Assembly: GCA_002049455.2 (NCBI GenBank) | Contig: KV919167.1 | Location: 1-57,912, forward strand | Reading direction: 5' to 3' | From: Porphyra umbilicalis | Lineage: Eukaryota; Rhodophyta; Bangiophyceae; Bangiales; Bangiaceae | Length of the DNA: 57,912 nt | Position numbers and translations under genes: made by a program | In this document: one piece after another, positions 1-10,880 of the stretch | Numbering within the stretch: the stretch's first letter is position 1 | How the letters are laid out: every line of letters starts with the position of its first letter | The notes under the pieces: generated by a model | What the model saw: the letters and a program-made list of their open reading frames with translations, nothing else | Told to the model about the DNA's origin: nothing | Database searches by the model: none

Positions 1-1
1 C

Positions 2-3000
2 GACGACGACGTGGATGACGAGGAGGAGGAGGAGGAGTTTTGCTTTATCGACGAGTGCACAGAGGAGTATAAGCTCCCCCCCCCTCCATCACTGCCCTCG
101 TCGACGCGGCGACGGACCCCGCCGTGTCGTTGCAGCCCCAATCCAAGGTCCACATCCTCCTCATGGACCGCCCGCACCTGCCGCCCGTCGCCGAGGTGGC
201 GGCGCCCGAGCTGCGCCTCGCCGGCTTCCGCATCAATGGCACCACGTACGCGCCGTCGCGCGCCGACTACTTTGTCGGCATGGCCCTCCAGCGCGTCGAC
301 GATGTGAGTCGGGGGCGCCTGCCACTGTCGGGCCTGCCCCCGGCCGCCATGATGCACGCGTCGACGGCCGCGTCGCGGTGGAATGGGGGGGTGGGGGCGC
401 CGGCGGCGACGCGCCGCGGGCGGCCAACGGCAGCGTCGGCGGCGGCGGGGCGGGGGGCGGGGAGACGCCGCGGCCGCGCCGCCGCCGCGCCTCCCCCGCC
501 GGCAGCGCGTGCGCCGAGTTTGGGTACGTGCGGTGGTCCCCCGACGGTGACCGCTTTGCCTTTTGCGTCTACACCCCGCGCGTCGGCTTGGAGCTGTGGT
601 GTGCAGACGTGGCGACGCGCCGCGCGTGGGCGGTCGCCCCCGGCGCGCGCCTCAACGCCGTCTGTGGGGACCCCTTTACGTGGGCGTCCGACTCGGTGAC
701 GCTCCTCGCCAAGTTTGTCCTCGACGACCGCCCGCCGCCCGTGCGGCCGGCGGTGCCCCGCGGGCCGGTGGTGCAGGAGGCGGTCAAGGGCCCCCCCGCC
801 CCGAGCCGCACCTATGCGGACGTGCTCAAGGACCGCCACGATATGGCGCTCTTTGAACACTACACGACGTGTCAGCTGGCGCGCGTCGACGTGCGGGCGC
901 CGGGGTCGCGGGTCAACCTCGGCTTGCCCGCCGCCATCCGCCGTGCGTCGCCCTCCCCCGACGGGCGGTACGTGCTCGTCGACTCGATGGTGCCCCCGTA
1001 CGAGTACATGCTGCCGGCGGGGCGCTTCCCGCGCCGCGTGGAGGTGTGGCGCCTCGACACGGGGGCGGCCGTGTCGACGGTTGCGGAGCTGCCGCTGCAA
1101 GACCGCATCCCGCTCGCCTTTGACGGCGTCGGCCGCGGGCCGCGGGCCATTGGGTGGCGCTCCGACGCGGACGCGACGCTCTACTGGGCGGAAGCGCAAG
1201 ACGGGGGGGACCCGTCGGCCGACGTGCCCGTCCGCGACGCGGTGTACACCCTCGAAGCGCCCTTTGTCGTGGACGCCAAGGCCCGCCTCGCGTCGCTCGC
1301 GTGGCGCTTCAACGGGCTCGTGTGGGGGGACGATGGCCTCGCGTTGCTCACCGAGCGGCGGTACAAGACGCGGTCGGCGCGGTCGTATTTGCTCGCGCCG
1401 GGGCCGCCGGCGGTGCCGGCGTATGGGGCGGGGGGGGGGCGGCGGCGGTGCCACCCCTCGGCAGCGGCGCGGGGCCCTGCTGCGCCCGCGCGTGTGACTT
1501 GACGCAGGCAGAAGCGCCCAAGCGGCTGTTGCTCGACGTGCCCAACTGGGAGGACCGGTACAATGACCCGGGGTCGGTCGTGACGACGCGCAACGCGCGG
1601 GGGAAGATTGTGCTGCGCGTCGTCTACCCGCGGCTGGCGGCGGCCGAGGGGGGGGGGGGGGGGGGGCGGCGCGCGCCGCCGCCGACCACCCGTCGCTCGA
1701 CGGCGCCGCCGCCGCCGGTTCGCGGTCCTCGGCCGCCGCGGGCGTCCGCCCCGGCGGCGCGTCCCCGCCCCCGGCGGTCGGGGCGCCCGCGGGCGACCGC
1801 CTCTTTGGCGTCGACCGGTCGGCGGCGGGGCGCCCCTACTTTCTCCTCCAAGGCGCCGGCGCGTCGGACGTGGGCGACCGCCCCCTCCTCGGCCTCCTCG
1901 ACACGGTGACGGGGGAGCGGGAGCTGCTCTGGCGCTCCGCCCCGCCCTTTCACGAAGCCGTCGTCACCGTGTTGGCCGAGGCGGGCGGCTCGCGGATGCC
2001 GTCGAGTCTGCTCGTCCGCCGCGAAGCGCCCGCGGACGCGCCCAACTTTTTTGTGTTTGACTTGGCCGCCGCCTCGCGGCGGACGCGGGGGGGGTGCTCC
2101 CGCCGGGCGTCGCCGCCGCGGCGGGTGCCCGCGGGCCGCTGCCGTCGGGCCCCCCGTCGGCGGGTGGGGCGGCGGCGATGCTGTTGGGGTCCCCGCCACC
2201 ATCGTCGGCGCCCCCCTCCCCGACGTCGGTGGTGCCACGCGCCGGCGGCGCCGCGCCAGCGTCGACGGCGCCGACGACGCTCGCCGCCGCGGCGACCGAC
2301 GTGCCGCACCGCCATCTCCCCGCCGACGGGAGTGTTGGGAGTGGGGGTGCCAACGCGGACCTCCTCACCGCCGTCACTGCGTTTGCGCACCCCGCCCCCC
2401 AGCTGCTCGGCGTGTCCCACCGGCTGCTGCACTACCAACGCGCCGACGGGGTGCGCCTCAACGGGCGGTTGTACTTGCCTCCGGGGTACGACGCGGCCGG
2501 CGACGGGCCGCTGCCGACGCTCGTGTGGGCCTACCCGCGCGAGTTTTCCTCCGCCTCCTTTGCGGGGCAGACGCGCGACTCGCCGCACCGGTTCGTGCGG
2601 CTGGCGCGGACGCCCCTCTACTGGCTGTCGCTCGGCTACGCGGTGCTCGACGGGCCCGCGCTGCCGATCATTGCGCAGTCGCTGGCAGAGGAGGAGGCGG
2701 CCGCCGGGGGCGTGGCGCCCGCGTCGACGGGGGAGGCCAACGACACGTACGTGGCGCAGCTGGTTGCGGGCGCCACCGCCGCCGTCGAGGCGATCGTCGC
2801 CCTCGGCGTGGCGGACCGCCCCCGCATTGCCATTGGCGGCCACTCGTACGGCGCGTTTATGACGGCCAACCTGCTCGCGCACGCGCCGGCCCTCTTTTGT
2901 TGCGGCATTGCGCGGTCGGGGGCGTACAACCGGACACTCACGCCATTTGGCTTCCAGGCCGAAACGCGCACGCTGTGGCAAGCGCCGGGCGTGTACGCGG

Positions 3001-3312
3001 CGATGAGCCCCTACTTGTACGCGCACCGCATCGAGGCGCCGCTGTTGCTCATCCACGGGGAGGCAGACGCCAACCCGGGCACCGCCGTGCTGCAGTCGGA
3101 GCGCATGTATGGGGCGCTCAAGGGGCACGGCAAGGCCGCGCGGCTGGTGCTGTTGCCCCACGAGGGGCACGGCTACCGCGCGCGGGAGAGCGTGTTGCAC
3201 GTGCTCGCCGAGATGACGGACTGGTTGGAAAAGTATTGCCGGGGGGGGGGGGGGGGGGGTGCCCGCGCCCGAGAGCGAGCCGGCCATCGAGGTGCTGGGG
3301 GTTGAGGGGTGA
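2..3312 (+). CDS. CGEP: Chloroplast glutamyl endopeptidase (S9 prolyl-oligopeptidase family), 5' partial, frame-broken
   Basis: Serine peptidase of the S9 family that cleaves after Glu in the plastid stroma in plants. The N-terminal part is the beta-propeller: EYKLPPP near 67, then KVHILLMDRP, then WSPDGDRFAF near 534 and NWEDRYNDPGS near 1545. The alpha/beta-hydrolase domain follows 2400, with the nucleophile in GGHSYGAFM (Ser codon 2844), Asp in HGEADANPG (3066) and His in HEGHGYRARE (3168). The hydrolase half is extremely close to plant CGEP as I remember it. The coding frame runs 2, 1, 3, 2, 1, 3, changing at C9 (76-84), near the G-runs at about 390, 1430-1440, 1649-1666 and 2088, so the gene is probably intact in life. 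GTGAGT at 305 could instead be a splice donor for the first internal change. A further shift in the G-run at 3240-3259 would move the stop from 3305 to 3312. The start and transit peptide lie outside the window. Confidence 0.88.
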
Positions 3313-4105
3313 CGGGCTACAGGGGGGGAGAGGGGGGAGGGGACTCGGGGGGATAGTCGGGGCGGCATCATTGATGACACACAGTTGGTTGTGTGCGCAC
3401 GGGGGGTGGGGGATGACGTGGGCGATGACGGGCGGTCGGACATCCGATGCCTCGTTGTCAGGACGTTCACCGTGGCCACGACTCGTCCGGCGGTTTGATG
3501 CTGTCGCTTCACCCCAGCGCCGCTCGAGGGTGGTGGTCTCTGTTGGTGGTCTGCCCCCTTGGGACTGGTTGGGGTGTGGGGCGTTGCCGCTGATGTGTTC
3601 CCGACCGTCACCGTTGTGGCGACTTTCGCTCTGGCAGGTCGCCGCCCGGTATGTACCATTACCATAATACATCCATTGTTATTCTGCTTGTCTTGCTCGG
3701 CCACGCACCGGCCGCCAGCGACCACGGTGCGCCCGGGGGCCGCCCGCGCGCACGCACCGAATCCCAGCCAGATCTCCCCCAGCCGCGGTGCGTCGGGATT
3801 CAGATGGCGATCGGCGCGCAGCGGCGCGGCGATGCCGCGCAATGGGATTTACGAGTCGGCGGCCCGCGGTGGCTGGGGCGGCGGCGCGCCCGCGTCGCGA
3901 CCGCCCCGCCTCGCCCTCCAATGCACATAGAAAAAAAAAAAAAACACTAGACAAGTGGGCGCCTTCAAGCCGGCACACCATGCCCACACGACGAAGAAAA
4001 AACTCTCCCGCGGGGCGCCGACTGCGCCCCGCGGCGCGGAGCGCACGGGGCGACCCCGGTAGGCCACTCGCCCCCCCGCCCCCCCCCCCCGCGTGTCCCC
4101 CCTAG
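3313..4105. other. Convergent intergenic spacer
   Basis: No supported gene. This is the shared 3' flank of the endopeptidase (+) and the zinc-finger gene (-). It is less GC-rich around 3640-3700 and has a run of about 14 A near 3930-3943. Open frames here are short and of low complexity. Confidence 0.5.
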
Positions 4106-4894
4106 CTAGTGGCGCCCACAGCGCGGCTTGCCCGCCTCCTCCCGACGGAAGCGCTCCGACCAGTAACACTCAATCGAGCAAAACAGCTGGCGGAACACGC
4201 AGTCCTCCACCGCATCAGCGAGGCGCAGGTGCTCCCGCCCGCAATTATCGCAGCAGCGGCCGCTGACGGCGACCGCCGACGCGGGGCCGGGCACGTCGTG
4301 GCGGGGGGGGTGCCCCGCGACACCCCCACCGCCGCCGCCGCCGGCGCCACCGACGGCAGCGGTGAGCGGGCAGCGGGGCCCCCCCGCGCCGCCGGCCCCC
4401 GTCACGGAGCGCGGCGACGGCGCGGCGGCGACGGGCGCCCCGCCCCCCGCCGCGGACCGCGTGGCGGCGGCGGCGGCCTTGGACGCCCCCGACCCGACGC
4501 GGCCGGGTGCGCGGCCGCCGCGCCCGCCGGCGGCGGCGGCGGCAGCGGCCGACGCCGACGCGGCGCGGGCGCGGCGCGGCGCCCACCCCGTCGGCGAGCC
4601 GCCGACGGCGCGCCCGCCGCCCTCGGGCAGCGACGAGGGGGAGTGGCACGGCGACGCGGGCGGCGGGGACGGGCGCGCGCCGACGCCGCCGGCACCGCCG
4701 CCGCCGCCGCCGCCGACGGCGGCGGCGGCCGTCGGACCCAACTCCCAGTGGCTGTGGCGCCGCGTCAACGTGGTCGGCGCCGTGACGCCGAGGCGGGGAA
4801 AGCTGCCGACGCCCCCGCGGGGCGGGAGCGCCGCCCCGGTGGGCATGCGGCCAACGTCATACGCCACAGGCGGGTAGAGTTGCAGGTGCTGCAT
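4106..4894 (-). CDS. Small protein with C-terminal FCS-like zinc finger
   Basis: Predicted protein of 262 residues. The start is ATG at 4894 (MQHLQLYPPVAYDVGR); the open frame continues upstream but only as low-complexity sequence. The middle is Ala/Gly/Pro-rich and likely disordered. The last 45 residues are ordered: CDNCGREH, then about 15 residues, then FCSIECYWSERF. The spacing C-x2-C-x20-C-x3-C and the FCS-x-EC signature resemble the plant FCS-like zinc finger (FLZ), a protein-interaction module; MYM/FCS-type fingers are the alternative. The Arg that usually follows the last Cys is Tyr here. Function is not known. The gene ends 794 bp from the convergent endopeptidase gene. No TATA box was seen just upstream on this strand. 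The stop TAG lies at the end of CGRH. Confidence 0.55.
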   Translation of the reverse strand: MQHLQLYPPVAYDVGRMPTGAALPPRGGVGSFPRLGVTAPTTLTRRHSHWELGPTAAAAVGGGGGGGAGGVGARPSPPPASPCHSPSSLPEGGGRAVGGSPTGWAPRRARAASASAAAAAAAGGRGGRAPGRVGSGASKAAAAATRSAAGGGAPVAAAPSPRSVTGAGGAGGPRCPLTAAVGGAGGGGGGGVAGHPPRHDVPGPASAVAVSGRCCDNCGREHLRLADAVEDCVFRQLFCSIECYWSERFRREEAGKPRCGRH

Positions 4895-7671
4895 CGTGCG
4901 GCGGCGGCGGGGAGCGCGTCGGCCGGGACGGGTCCGTCTTGCGGGTGTCTTGCTTCCGTGTGTGTCCTTGCGTCGGTGCAGGGGAGGGGGGCGCTTGGCA
5001 GGGCGGGCGCCGTTCGCATCAGCACCTCGTCGACGGCCACAGGGCACGCGTCCGATCGACCGCCCCGCGGCGGTGGGCAGTGTGCATGCAGGGGGAGGGC
5101 GCGTGTGCGGGGGCGGGCGCCAAGGGGGAATGAACAGCCAGACCGGACGGTGGCGGAAACGACGCGCGTCCCATTCAACACGATCCACGACGGCGGCGGC
5201 AAAAAAAAAGGGCAACGACGACGCCGCCGGCACGCCGAGCTCGTGCCACAGCAGATGTGAGGGGTGGCTGGCCGTGCGCGCCTCGCGGCGGTGCTGTCCA
5301 GGGCAGAATGGCAATCGACGACGCGCACCTCCCTCCGCCACCCCTGACGGTACCGACTGCGTGTCGGCCACCTCCCCGCCACGCCGCGCGCTCGCACAGC
5401 CCCCCACCCCCACAGGCAGTGTCGCGCACACCACGACCCGCGTCGTCCGCGTCGGTGACGCCTGCGACCGACCCGCGCGAACGCGCTGGCGCCGCCGGCG
5501 CCGGTGGGAATGTGACTGCGCTCGGCGCACCGCCGGGACACTGCCACCACCGCCGCCGCCTCCACCACCCGCTCGACACGTCAGCCGCCGGTGCGCTCGC
5601 GGCGGGCAGCGGGGAGGAGGCGCGACTCGCGTGCTGCGGACCAACGCCCCCGGGACCAGCACCCCCGCCGGTGCCCCCCCGCCGGCGGCGCACAGACAGA
5701 ACGGGGTGGAATATAAAAGCACACGCGCACAGGCCCGGGCGGGGCACCGACACCCTCGCCGTCGCCGTCGCCGCTGCCGCCGACGTCGGCGACAGGCGCT
5801 TCGCGCGACGCCAACGCAGGCGGTGTGGTGCAGCCCAGCACCCCCCCCCGCGGACAATGCGCCTGCGGGGTTGTGTGTGCAGCTCGCGGGGCCAGCGGGG
5901 CCCAGGGGGCGGATTGGGCGGCCAACTTGGGCGCCGCCGTCAAGCCCCCCCCCGCCCCACGGATGGTCTTGCGATGGGGCCCGTCGCCGTCGGGCCCACC
6001 GGCGGCCAGCTCGCGCGATCGACCCGCAGTGGCGTCTAAGCGGGCGGCACCCCGCTACCGCACGAGCGCGGCGGGGGGGTGGCCAACGTCAACCCGCCGC
6101 CGGCAGCTCGTTCGTGGCGCCGTCGTGTAGTGGAAGAGAGAACAGCCCCGCGTGCCGCGTGGCCACGTGAGGGGCGCTCGGAGGACACCTGGCCACCGTC
6201 AACCGTCAAGTGTAGCAGTGTCCTCTCGTGCGGGACGGCTTACCGCACGGCGGGTGGGGCACGAGGGGCCCCAACACTGGGCCAGCGCATTGCTGTTCAG
6301 CGCATCGTCACCACAATTCCTCTGTCCCCACCACGGCCCCCTCCCAGGGCCCCCGGTCTGGCGTCGAGCGCGGCGGACCGCCCACCGGGCTGCATTTTGG
6401 CCGCGCCTCCCAAATTGCAGAAACGATGGGGGCGCCCCCGACGGCTGCCCAACGGTGCGGCGCGGGACACCCATCTCCGTGGAATGAGTCACAGCCCGAG
6501 CAAAGGGCGCCGCTCACGGACGGTGCCGGCCTGCTCCAGCGGCCCAGCAGCAACCGCCACCAGCGGCGCCGCGCGTGACGCGGCCGACAAGCCGATTGGC
6601 GTACCACCCCTGACGGCGGCAGCGCTCATTGGGTCGGCGACGGACGACGGCGGGAGATTTTCGGTGGTGTGGGCTGCCGGTGCCTGGGCGCTGCCAAGAG
6701 GGGTGGGCCTCCACCGCCACGGCCGGCCCCCCCCCGGCCGGGATTTTGGGTGGGGTTTTGGCTGGCGGGACTGGCCGGCGGGGATGCGTTTCTCAAGTTG
6801 GCCCCCCCCCACCTCCCGGAACGAGCCACGTGTTTTGCACCAACGCGTCGTGCGTGGCCGTCAAGGCGCAGAGGGTGGCTGCGCGGCATGCTGGCGCGAG
6901 CGCCACCCACACAGCTGAATCCGGGGTTCGGTGGAAGCGACAGGTGTTTGAGTGTGTCCGAGGGGTGCCCGGCGGTGGTTGCGTCGCGGCCACACCGGGG
7001 GCACCCAAGACGAATCTCGGCGTGGGACGACTCATCTCGCCGAATCTACTGCAGCACTGGGACGATGGGCGACAGTGCAGATGGACAGCGCGGCGCGAGA
7101 TCCAGGCAGCCACTGCTCGTGATTTGCCCGTGTCGGGTTGACCCGCAGCGGAAAAAAACAAGCCTCGTCATCCTCAATTCCTGGGAAATCTGGGATGACG
7201 ACCAGGCAGTATTTGTGTAGTCTTTTCATATTCAGAAGCAGACCCATTGGTGTTCTTAAGGGAAGTAAATGTGTCTTCGTTTTGGACTTGACGCAACAGT
7301 CACTGCTGGCATGGTAATTAAAACAACTGTGGCGTGGAAGGCACCCCTTTGACCTCCCCATCCCACCAAACGAGCAATCTCCTGCCGCCTCCATGCCACT
7401 CTGTGAGCCGCTCGGCGGGTGCTCAATGCGCCGTCCAATCGCAGCGTGGGGCGTCGGGGCATTGGTGGTTGGGAAAAATCCTATGTTGGCATTGGATCGC
7501 GCCTGTGGTGGTCACCGTGCCCCCCGCCGGCGTCCTTGCCGTCCATCCGCGCTTCGCCCTCCTCCCGAAGCTGCAGGCACCCACCGCTTCCCGCTCCGCA
7601 CCGTCCCCGTCCTGCCCCCCGCCGACGGTCGACCCTTTCGCTTCTCACGGTCGCATCTCCTACCCTTCACG
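4895..7671. other. Long spacer upstream of linker copy 1
   Basis: No gene supported. GC content falls from about 80% (4900-6900) to a more balanced composition after 7100. The many open frames here are Ala/Arg/Pro-rich shadows. The last 300 bases, with pyrimidine-rich stretches and CCAAT-like words near 7434, are the likely promoter and leader of linker copy 1. Confidence 0.4.
5712..5718 (+). promoter_or_regulatory. TATA-box-like motif without an obvious gene
   Basis: TATAAAA stands in a roughly 80% GC background. The nearest downstream ATG on this strand (5857) opens only a 60-codon frame ending near 6039 with no recognisable domain. It may drive a short or noncoding transcript, or be chance. 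Confidence 0.3.
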
Positions 7672-9167
7672 ATGGCGTTTGTGAGCACCTTCGCCGCTGC
7701 TGCTGGCTCCGTCGCCGCCCGCACGTCTGGTACGTCGGCGGCTGTTGTGCGGGACGATGAGGGGGGGACCCGGTTGCGCTTGAGGGAATGCCACGTGCGG
7801 TTGAGCGCGGTCCGCTTGCAGATGAGGGGTGGCCATGCGTGGAAGAGGAGTGACCAAGCGCATGTGAGGGACGACAGCTTGTCGGTCACGTTGTCGCTGG
7901 CATCCCCTTGTTGCCAGGCTTGGGCATGGACGTTCTGGGATGCGTGTTTAGAGGAGTTCTGCTCGACCTCTGCTTGTAGTTGTATTTTTGAGGACGCGTT
8001 TTGCCCATGTCTCACCCTCCGTTGGTCCCCGTGTCGTGATACAGCATCTGACGTTTGCTTCATCTGGTGGGACTGCTCTTTGCCTCGCTCACCTGAATTG
8101 TTACAACAGGCTTTGCCGGCGCTGCGGTGTCGACGGCTGCCCCGACCGTGTCGGCCATGACGCCGACCGCCCGCTTGGGCACCGTCGCGGGCAACAACTC
8201 GCTGCCCAAGCTCGGCCTCGACAAGCAGCAGGCGGAGCGCTTCTCGGTGATGGACAATGTCCGGCCGGCGGGCTTCTCGTCTGACTATGAGGAGATCATC
8301 TCCAACGTGTACCGCACCGTCTTTGGCAACGCGTACATCATGGAGTCGGAGCGCGCGACGATGGCGAAGGACGAGTCGGAGTTCCGTGACGGCCGCACCA
8401 CCGTCAAGGACTTCGTCCGCGCGCTCGTCAAGAGCAACGAGTACAAGCGCCGCTTCTTTGAGAGCCGCCCCCTGTACGGTGCCATTGAGCTCGCCTACAA
8501 GCACATCCTCGGCCGCACCCCCGACGGCCTGGAGGAGTACCGCGTGCGCTCGGGCGTGTACGACACCAAGGGCTATGATGCCTACATGGACTCCTTCCTG
8601 GATGATGGGGAGTACGACCAGGCCTTTGGCGAGGACCTCGTCCCCTACCTGCGCGGCCATCTGACGACCACCAACAAGTCGATGGCGGCCTTCACCCACA
8701 TGTTCCAGATGCACCGCGGCTCGGGCGTGTCGGACAAGTCCAACCCTCGCACCATGGTGCACGGGATTACTCTCAACGGCGCGGGCATCCGCTCCATCCC
8801 AATTGCGGTCGTTGCCCCAGGCGCGGCGGGCGCGACCTACCAGTCGGTGGCGCCGTTTGCGGGCAGCTGGATCAGCGGTGTGACGGGCGGCGACGCGGCG
8901 CGGTCGTCGCACGGCGCCCGCAACGAGGGCGGCCAGATGTTCCGGGTGGAGGCGACCCGCTTCAACCAGGCCGCGTCGATCAATGGCCGTGCGGGTCTCC
9001 CAGGCAAGAAGCTGTACCGCGGCCGCAACGGCAGCCGGTCGGCCATCTCGCAGTACCGGTTCCCCAACCAGAGCTTCCTTGTGCCGTACAGCGAGCTGTC
9101 GGCCATCTACCAGAAGATCCACAAGCAGGGCGGTGTAATTGCGAGCATCACACCCGTGCACACCTAG
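7672..9167 (+). CDS. Phycobilisome linker polypeptide, nuclear-encoded, copy 1 (two exons)
   Basis: Structural linker that joins biliprotein discs in phycobilisome rods on the stromal face of thylakoids. Exons are 7672-7729 and 8110-9167, giving 371 residues. The split is supported by GGTACG at the donor, AACAG at the acceptor, phase continuity and the identical structure of the second copy at 31185. Residues 1 to about 40 (MAFVSTFAAAAGS, then SGFAGAAVST) are Ala/Ser/Thr-rich with early Phe, as in red-algal plastid transit peptides. A PBS_linker_poly domain (PF00427 type) spans about 70-205: DYEEIISNVYRTVFGNAYI, KDFVRALVKSNEYKRRFF, AYKHILGRTPDG, then YLRG. The 165-residue C-terminal part, with VTGGDAARSS and GLPGKKLYRGRNGS, is not a CpcD-like domain I recognise. 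Whether it serves rod, rod-core or phycoerythrin cannot be told by eye. It is about 94% identical to copy 2. Confidence 0.9.
7730..8109 (+). other. Intron of linker copy 1
   Basis: A 380-bp GT-AG intron (GTACGT to TTACAACAG) in phase 1, between transit-peptide codons 19 and 20. Linker copy 2 has a 254-bp intron in the same place with little visible sequence similarity. Confidence 0.85.
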
Positions 9168-9782
9168 GCGGCTCGTCCTCATCCCTGATCTCCGCTCCTC
9201 CCTGGCGGCTTCTGTCGTCGGCGCTCGTGGCAGGTACAGGGAGGAGGTACCGCCGTGAGTGTCATTGCCGCGTGTGTGGCAGGACGTAGGATGTTGGTGG
9301 ATGCTCTTTGAACATCGGAGGCTGCCATGCATTTTCCTGCTGCTCATACTCCACTGCGCAGATGCTCGCCTCTTTCTTCTCCCCGATTCTTTTTATTTTT
9401 GTTCAATGCTACTTGCTTTTGTGTTCACAGGCTCGTAGCTGATGAGATCGCTTGCCAAAGCGACAAGTCGCTCAGAGACACGCATTTCTCAGACATTCCA
9501 TCGTCCTTTTACCCATCGCCCGCGGTGGTCAGGACCTCTACACCCCTGTTTAGGCGCGGACATCTGGGTTAGACACGTTTCAAATCATTTCTGGGCCACG
9601 TAAACTCGATCTCAACAACAGCCCTCTCCTGCACTGTTACGCTTCCACAGCAGTCACTCACCACTCATCCCCCACATCGTCGCTAGGAGCGTCGCAACGA
9701 GTGTCACTCGTCTTCGTTTTTCTCCCAGGCGCAGTCAAGCGCTTTCCCCCCTTTCCCCAGCTCTCGCTTTTGCTTTTGGACA
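9168..9782. other. 3' flank of linker copy 1
   Basis: Balanced composition with T-rich runs (9385-9425). No gene recognised. It probably holds the linker 3' UTR and the leader of the tentative downstream gene. Confidence 0.4.
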
Positions 9783-10332
9783 ATGGAGGACAGCGCTGGT
9801 CGTGCCGCCTCGCTGTTCACTCCCGCCCTGGCCACCCCCGCCCCGAGGTAAGTGACTTGGTGCCGTTACAGCACAAGATCAGCACAGTGACTTTTTGCGG
9901 CGGAGCACCGCATCGTGATCAGCAGCTCGCGTAGTGTGCGGGACCAATGACGGGACCGTTGGATTGTTTCTTACTTTTTCGTATGGGGCCTGTCTTGTTT
10001 CCGTCCCTCTGCTTTGCTTTATGCTTTCCAGTTTGGCCGCCTCTGTTGAGGTTCGGCTGGTTTTCCCAACGGGTGGACCTGCCTACGTGTGTCTTGGGTG
10101 CGAGGAGGCGTTCTTACGACCAGGACCGCGTGGAGAGCGATGGCTGACGGCGGTCAAGAGTGGTATCGTCTGGGATCATAATAATATAGGGCTCGCCTGG
10201 TCGGGTCGTCTTGACATCAGATTTCGCCAAGTCCCGCGCCACTGCACGATCGCTGTGGAGACCAGATCGTGTCTGAGCCGCACCGCCGTCAAGACATTTC
10301 GAGGAGGCGGTCAGGAATCGTGGCACGGATAG
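9783..10332 (+). CDS. Possible two-exon gene, unknown function
   Basis: Tentative model. ATG at 9783 opens MEDSAGRAASLFTPALATPA, followed by a textbook donor AGGTAAGT at 9846-9853. A pyrimidine-rich tract ends in TTTCCAG at 10031. Joining 9783-9847 to 10032-10332 keeps the frame and gives 121 residues ending GGGQESWHG and TAG. The second exon (LAASVEVRLVFPTGGPAYVC onward, with CLGC and several Trp) has balanced composition, unlike most shadow frames here. I recognise no domain. The frame also stays open upstream through the proposed intron to 9934, so an unspliced or noncoding transcript is possible. A pyrimidine-rich stretch (9735-9775) precedes the ATG. It lies between linker copy 1 and the tRNA gene, on the same strand. 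Confidence 0.35.
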
Positions 10333-10788
10333 CGCTCTGAGTCACTCAAACGCCGGTCGCGCGATGCGGAATGTCAACACCTGCTTCACGCCACTGCCTG
10401 GGGTGTGCCACGGTTCGGAACACTTCGAATGCGAGTACTCTTTCGTGTTGACCAATGAGAAGCCAGAAACCCGAGAGACCGCTTCTCGGAATCTTAAGTA
10501 GGGGTGTCTATGTAACCGCCCTCGTCTGCGATGCCAGCACCGTGCTACAGGCGGGCATGCGCTCACGCGCCCAATTGCTTTGGAGGTATTCGCCGTCGCA
10601 ATTCTCCGCCATTCGTCATTGGCAGCCTTGCCATCAGTACAGGAAGTGTATGTCCCTACTGTATGCTGATGGGGACCGTGGTATCGCGGCGCGCAGAGCG
10701 TACGGCATGGTGAGCAATGGTTTCAAGACTCATGCGATAATTAAAAATATGCGATGAGTGGACACCTCCATCACTCAGGATCGCATCA

Positions 10789-10859
10789 GCACCTTTGGTC
10801 TAGTGGTAGAATACGTGCTTGCCACGCACGAGACCCGGGTTCGATTCCCGGAAGGCGCA
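10789..10859 (+). tRNA. tRNA-Gly (anticodon GCC)
   Basis: A 71-nt cloverleaf. Acceptor arms are GCACCTT and AAGGCGC, with A at the discriminator position. The anticodon stem is CGTGC/GCACG with loop TTGCCAC, so the anticodon is GCC and reads GGC/GGT glycine codons. The T arm contains GGGTTCGATTCCC (B box) and the A box is TGGTCTAGTGG. No intron and no encoded CCA, as expected for a eukaryotic nuclear tRNA. The third acceptor pair is an A-C mismatch; other eukaryotic tRNA-Gly(GCC) genes usually have T there on the 3' side. Confidence 0.95.
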
Positions 10860-10873
10860 CACAATCGTTCATA

Positions 10874-10880
10874 TTTTTTT
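10874..10880 (+). terminator. RNA polymerase III terminator of tRNA-Gly
   Basis: A run of seven T starting 15 bases after the tRNA 3' end, as expected for Pol III termination. Confidence 0.7.

Noticed and set aside
304..520. Intron in the endopeptidase after GTGAGT at 305
   Set aside because: Possible, but the frame stays open through it and no convincing acceptor stands out; a G-run frame error explains the shift equally well.
1950..3842. 630-codon minus-strand frame
   Set aside because: Antisense to the conserved hydrolase domain; composition is that of a shadow.
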